From positions 1 through 63,178 of the forward strand of contig JZRA01000028.1 of the NCBI GenBank assembly GCA_001567485.1: a DNA stretch of 63,178 nt. The letters run 5' to 3'. Under the pieces are notes generated by a model that was not told the DNA's origin, ran no database searches, and saw nothing but the letters and a program-made list of their open reading frames with translations. The translations under genes and the position numbers were made by a program. The DNA comes from Chloroflexi bacterium OLB13. Its GTDB lineage: Bacteria > Chloroflexota > Anaerolineae > Aggregatilineales > Phototrophicaceae. Shown here piece after piece: positions 59,872 through 63,178 of the stretch; the first letter of the stretch is position 1, and each line of letters begins with the position of its first letter.

Positions 59872-60288
59872 TTACTCCGGACACTCCCCTGAGGCCGTCG
59901 ACTGCAACGCCCACCGGTCTTCACTACGCACATAACAGTCGCAGTAACGCGCAGGCTCGCCTTCGCCCTGCCAGAGCATGTAGTTCACGGCAGTCTGCAC
60001 ACACACCGCATCGCTCCCCTGCCCCGAAGCGATGTACGACCGCGTGACGTTCAAGCCGCGCGTTTCGACATCCATCAGCAGCTTAACCTGAAGGAACGGG
60101 TGTTCGTGACCGTCCGGGAAGTCCGAACCGTGCCACAGCGCCACTTCGCCTTGAACCGCGAGCGCGAGCAGCACGATCGGCAGAAGGATCAATGGCAGCC
60201 AGATGACGAGGCATCCGGCGCGCCACAAGCATCCGCGCACAGTCATCGGCGGCTTGACAACGATGGGTTCCGGCGTCGTTTCAGTCAC
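59872..60288 (-). CDS. Single-pass membrane protein, unknown
   Basis: 138 residues with one TM at about 24-46 and an extracytoplasmic domain containing several Cys (VCVQTAV, YCDCYVR, ECPE). No family recognised. First small gene upstream of MoxR in the Bat operon; cysteine content suggests disulfides outside the cytoplasm. Confidence 0.65.
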   Translation of the reverse strand: MTETTPEPIVVKPPMTVRGCLWRAGCLVIWLPLILLPIVLLALAVQGEVALWHGSDFPDGHEHPFLQVKLLMDVETRGLNVTRSYIASGQGSDAVCVQTAVNYMLWQGEGEPARYCDCYVRSEDRWALQSTASGECPE

Positions 60289-60347
60289 AGTGGTGCCTAC
60301 CTGCCCGTAGTTTGTCCGCGCGGCAGTGTAGCAGATTGCGTGGTGGA

Positions 60348-60857
60348 TTACGCATACCGAATCACAATCCGGTCGTCGGCGTCATAGCTGACGTGCGCGA
60401 AGTACGGCGCGTCGCCGGGCTTCATCGCGAGGATGCGACCCAGTGCGTGCGGCAGGTCTTCGACCAAATCCAGTCCGAGCACGCGATCCAGCGGAACCCA
60501 CTCCAACACGCCTTCATGACTATGCGCAAGCGGCGTCTGATCGTCGCCATCGGCCGTGAACACGAACAACAGAATCCCGCTGTCCGCGCCGGCGTCGATG
60601 TGATGAATCCCGCACAACTTGAGGTTTTCGACCTCTAGCCCGCTCTCCTCGCGCACCTCACGCAGGGCCGATGTGTGCGGGTCTTCGTCGCGTTCGAGAT
60701 GTCCACCGAGGCCGTTATAACGATTAGGGAAGATGCGCTTATGCGGCGCGCGTTTCATGAAGAGAATGCGGTCGCCACAGCGCACAAATATGAGCGTACG
60801 CGCGCTCACCATCCAGCGTCCATCCATCTGCCCCGCGCCCTGTTCTGCAGCGCCCAT
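60348..60857 (-). CDS. NUDIX hydrolase (MutT-like)
   Basis: 169 residues. NUDIX box GLGGHLERDEDPHTSALREV followed by REESGLEV is complete. The N-terminal part FVRCGDRILFMKRAPHKRIFPNRYNG resembles MutT/MTH1-type sanitising enzymes. ATG 60857 is preceded by GGAGG at five bases; two upstream ATGs are in frame but lack such a site. It may be cotranscribed with the Bat operon, whose first gene starts 59 bases downstream. Confidence 0.9.
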   Translation of the reverse strand: MGAAEQGAGQMDGRWMVSARTLIFVRCGDRILFMKRAPHKRIFPNRYNGLGGHLERDEDPHTSALREVREESGLEVENLKLCGIHHIDAGADSGILLFVFTADGDDQTPLAHSHEGVLEWVPLDRVLGLDLVEDLPHALGRILAMKPGDAPYFAHVSYDADDRIVIRYA

Positions 60858-61006
60858 CCCGTCCTCCATCCACATCATTAAGCCAATTAGAACACAGGCT
60901 TGAAGTTGCATCGACCCACTTTAACAATCGCGTGTTACACTCCGGCCTAGCCGGCGTGCGCATCGGGCTGCGTCGCGCTTTTGTCTATGCAGCAGTGAGG
61001 TTTCTT

Positions 61007-63178
61007 ATGCGGCTCAGAGTTTCAGGTTTATGGATAGTGGCCGCGCTTGCGGCCCTTGCGCTGGCGTTTGCGCCGGGCGCACACGTCGCGCAGGCGTCCG
61101 CCAGCGGGATCGTGATTAGTGCGCTCAATGGAGGCGGCGGTAACTCCAACGCTGATTTCACACACGACTACATTGAGTTGTTCAATGCAGGCGCATCGTC
61201 AGTCGACATTAGCAATTGGTCGGTGCAATACGCCGGTGGGACCGGAACATCGTGGGGCAATCTTACCGTAATCCCGGCTTCAACCACGCTGCAAGCCGGC
61301 CAGTACTACCTCATTCAGGAAGCCGCTGGATCGGGTAATGGCGTTGCCCTGCCGACGCCCGATCACATTGATCCCACACCGATTAACATGGGTGGTGGAG
61401 GCGGCAAAGTAGCGCTTTTCAATGTATCAACTGAATTCACCGGTGGAAACGACCCAACAACAAGCCCCAATTACGTCGATTTCGTGGGCTACGGTTCTTC
61501 CGCGACGACCTACGAGGGTACTGGGCCGACTCCACCAGTTGGCAACGGCATTCATGCCGTGCGAGCCAGCAGCGGCTGTCAGGATACCGACGACAACAGC
61601 GCGGACTTCGCGGCCGTCGACGTGTTCACGCCGCGCAATACCGCGTCTGCGCTGAATCCGTGCATCGCCCCTGACCTCGTCACTGACGTGGCCGGCGCAT
61701 CGAACGGCGTCACAGGCACAGCCGAGACGTACACGGCTGTCGTCACCAATCAGGGTAACGCACAGGCCGACAACGTCGTGATGACCGTCGACCTGTCTGG
61801 CACGGCGTTCGCTGGCGCGACGGTCGGCAGCTTCGTTGATCCGTCCTCGTTCTGCGCGTATTCCAGCCCGACCGTCACCTGCACCATCGGCACGCTGACG
61901 GCCAGCAGCAGCTATACCGTTAGTTTCGACGTCACGCCGACCGTTGATGGCACGCTGACGCTCGACAGCGACGCGACCTCCAACCCCGCCGACGCCGGCC
62001 CGAACACGGATCAGCACTCGACCATCTTCAGCGCGGCGGCTCCGGACGTCACGGTCAGCATCACCGAGAGCGTCGATCCCGTGCTGTCCACCGACACACT
62101 GACGCTCACGTTCACGATCAGCAACGTCGGCACCGCCGATGCCAGCAACTACACGCTGTCATCCACGCTCAGCGGCGGGATCGGCACGTTTGACGCTGCG
62201 CCGGTGGGTTGTACACTTTCAAGCGGTAACACCGTGCTTGACTGCACATTTGCAGGCCCACTATCAAGCAGCGGCAGCCCGACCATCGTCAACGCCGATG
62301 TTTCGTTCACGGCCGCCGGCACGCTGACGACCGATGCCACTGCGCAAGTCACGGGCGATCCCAACACTGCCAATGACGCCGACAATGAAACCACGACGGT
62401 GAATCAAGGCTGCGGCGTGGCATGGGACAGCATCCACGACTATCAGGAAGGCGGCGTCAATGCGGCTGTGCGCGGCGTCGTCATCACGACTGAAGGCGTC
62501 GTGACCGCGGACTTCCAACCCGGCAGCCCGAACGGCATCGGCGGATTCTTCGTCCAAGAGAAGTTCCCGGATGCGAACCCGGTGACCTCCGAAGGCATCT
62601 TCGTCTTCAACAACTCGTTCCCGGTGAACGCCGGCGACTATATCCGCATCACCGGCACGATTGTCGAATACGATCCCAGCGGTGGCACGCCCGGCGGCAC
62701 GCTCACGCAGCTTTCGTCGGTCTCGAACGTGACGACCTGCGCCACCGGCGACTCGGTGCTGCCGACTCAGGTCTCGCTGCCGATCGCCAGCCTCGCCGAC
62801 TGGGAGAACTACGAGAGCATGCTGGTCAAGATCGTCGGATCAAGCGGCGCGCTCACCGTCGCGGATATGTACGCACTCGGCAGCGTCGGCGAGATGATCG
62901 TCAGCGATGGCAAGCTCTATCAGCCGACGCACCTCTACGCGCCGGGATCGACTGACGCGCTCAATCACATGGATTTGGTCAGCCGTGCGCGCATCGTCGT
63001 GGACGATCAGCGCAACGGAACCGGCCCGAATCCTGTCCCGCACTTCCCCGCGGATGCGAACGGCCTGATCCGCATGGGCGACCAGACGGACTCGATCACC
63101 GGTGTGATCCTGTACACCGAGTTCTCCAGTACGCCGATGTTCCGCCTGCACTACACTGTCGCGCCGACCTTTACCGAG
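61007..63178 (+). CDS. Secreted lamin-tail-domain protein of the ExeM/NucH nuclease type (cut by window end)
   Basis: Frame open from ATG 61007 to the last base (724 codons, no stop). Signal peptide of about 30 residues ending AQASA. A lamin-tail domain follows (about 33-220: GIVISALNGGGGNSNADF, YIELFNAG, NWSVQYAG). Next come two DUF11/CARDB-like repeats (about 225-465: VTNQGNAQADNVVMTV, TFTISNVGTADASNY). From about 470 there is an OB-fold-like region (VRGVVITTEGVVTADF, GGFFVQEK, YIRITGTIVEY), as in ExeM/NucH extracellular endonucleases. The catalytic domain would lie beyond the window, so nuclease activity is inferred only. Confidence 0.82.
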   Translation, partial: MRLRVSGLWIVAALAALALAFAPGAHVAQASASGIVISALNGGGGNSNADFTHDYIELFNAGASSVDISNWSVQYAGGTGTSWGNLTVIPASTTLQAGQYYLIQEAAGSGNGVALPTPDHIDPTPINMGGGGGKVALFNVSTEFTGGNDPTTSPNYVDFVGYGSSATTYEGTGPTPPVGNGIHAVRASSGCQDTDDNSADFAAVDVFTPRNTASALNPCIAPDLVTDVAGASNGVTGTAETYTAVVTNQGNAQADNVVMTVDLSGTAFAGATVGSFVDPSSFCAYSSPTVTCTIGTLTASSSYTVSFDVTPTVDGTLTLDSDATSNPADAGPNTDQHSTIFSAAAPDVTVSITESVDPVLSTDTLTLTFTISNVGTADASNYTLSSTLSGGIGTFDAAPVGCTLSSGNTVLDCTFAGPLSSSGSPTIVNADVSFTAAGTLTTDATAQVTGDPNTANDADNETTTVNQGCGVAWDSIHDYQEGGVNAAVRGVVITTEGVVTADFQPGSPNGIGGFFVQEKFPDANPVTSEGIFVFNNSFPVNAGDYIRITGTIVEYDPSGGTPGGTLTQLSSVSNVTTCATGDSVLPTQVSLPIASLADWENYESMLVKIVGSSGALTVADMYALGSVGEMIVSDGKLYQPTHLYAPGSTDALNHMDLVSRARIVVDDQRNGTGPNPVPHFPADANGLIRMGDQTDSITGVILYTEFSSTPMFRLHYTVAPTFTE

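Noticed and set aside
61427..62017. 196-codon frame on the minus strand
   Set aside because: Antisense of the secreted lamin-tail protein, whose signal peptide and domains are clear.
1..63178. CRISPR arrays, insertion sequences, integrases, phage genes, rRNA operons
   Set aside because: None seen: no regularly spaced repeats, no transposase or recombinase frames, and one tRNA without flanking attachment repeats.

Overview
The window is one contiguous stretch of a bacterial chromosome with GC near 60 percent. It carries housekeeping, respiratory and cell-envelope genes. I see no phage, transposon, integrase or CRISPR array. The gene complement points to Chloroflexota, probably Anaerolineae-like: a menF-menD-menB-menE cluster, SufCBD with a Rieske partner, a partial nuo cluster (nuoB, nuoCD, nuoI), a SAM-I riboswitch, secreted proteins with Thr/Pro/Ser-rich stalks, LysM/M23 wall proteins, an LCP protein and a Bat/MoxR operon. 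This placement is inferred from gene content and style only; genus cannot be told.

Layout. 1-4.8 kb: menaquinone genes on the plus strand. About 3.72 kb, inside menE: GC skew flips sharply from G-rich to C-rich on the plus strand, and from there most genes lie on the minus strand, which is how a replication terminus looks. 4.9-11.4 kb: an unusually large RND transporter, a methyltransferase, a glycerophosphodiester phosphodiesterase. 11-15.5 kb: the suf operon and a divergent DUF59 gene. 15.56 kb: tRNA-Pro(GGG). 15.7-23 kb: an Erm-like rRNA methyltransferase, an LCP protein, a stalk protein and a 1038-residue sensor kinase lacking its phospho-acceptor His. 23-30 kb: NUDIX, a beta-lactamase-fold protein, RsbW/RsbV-type regulators, Mrp ATPase, a photolyase split into two genes in reversed domain order, a glycosyltransferase. 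30-34 kb: nuoI, nuoCD, nuoB and iscX. 34-39.5 kb: aldehyde dehydrogenase, thrB/thrC, and metB under a SAM-I riboswitch. 39.5-47 kb: oxidoreductase, upp, ruvB, queA, rplU-rpmA-rpmE, tdk, a polytopic membrane protein. 47-50 kb: LysM/M23 proteins and DUF192. 50.4-52.3 kb: a reduced sucC paralogue with a frameshifted sucD. 52.3-60.3 kb: a Bat/MoxR/DUF58 operon including a frameshifted batA. 60.3-63.2 kb: NUDIX and the start of a secreted lamin-tail/nuclease-type protein that runs off the end.

How the genes work together. The men cluster supplies the quinone reduced by complex I, whose quinone-binding module (NuoB, C, D, I) is encoded at 30-34 kb. Suf, DUF59, Mrp and IscX serve the Fe-S clusters that complex I needs. 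thrB, thrC and metB sit at the homoserine branch point, with methionine synthesis gated by SAM. The most unusual items are an L31 protein fused to an RNA polymerase alpha-CTD-like domain, the reversed split photolyase, the His-less sensor kinase, the skew switch inside an intact gene, and the SAM riboswitch followed by two terminator hairpins. Two single-base frameshifts (sucD, batA) look more like sequence errors than gene decay.
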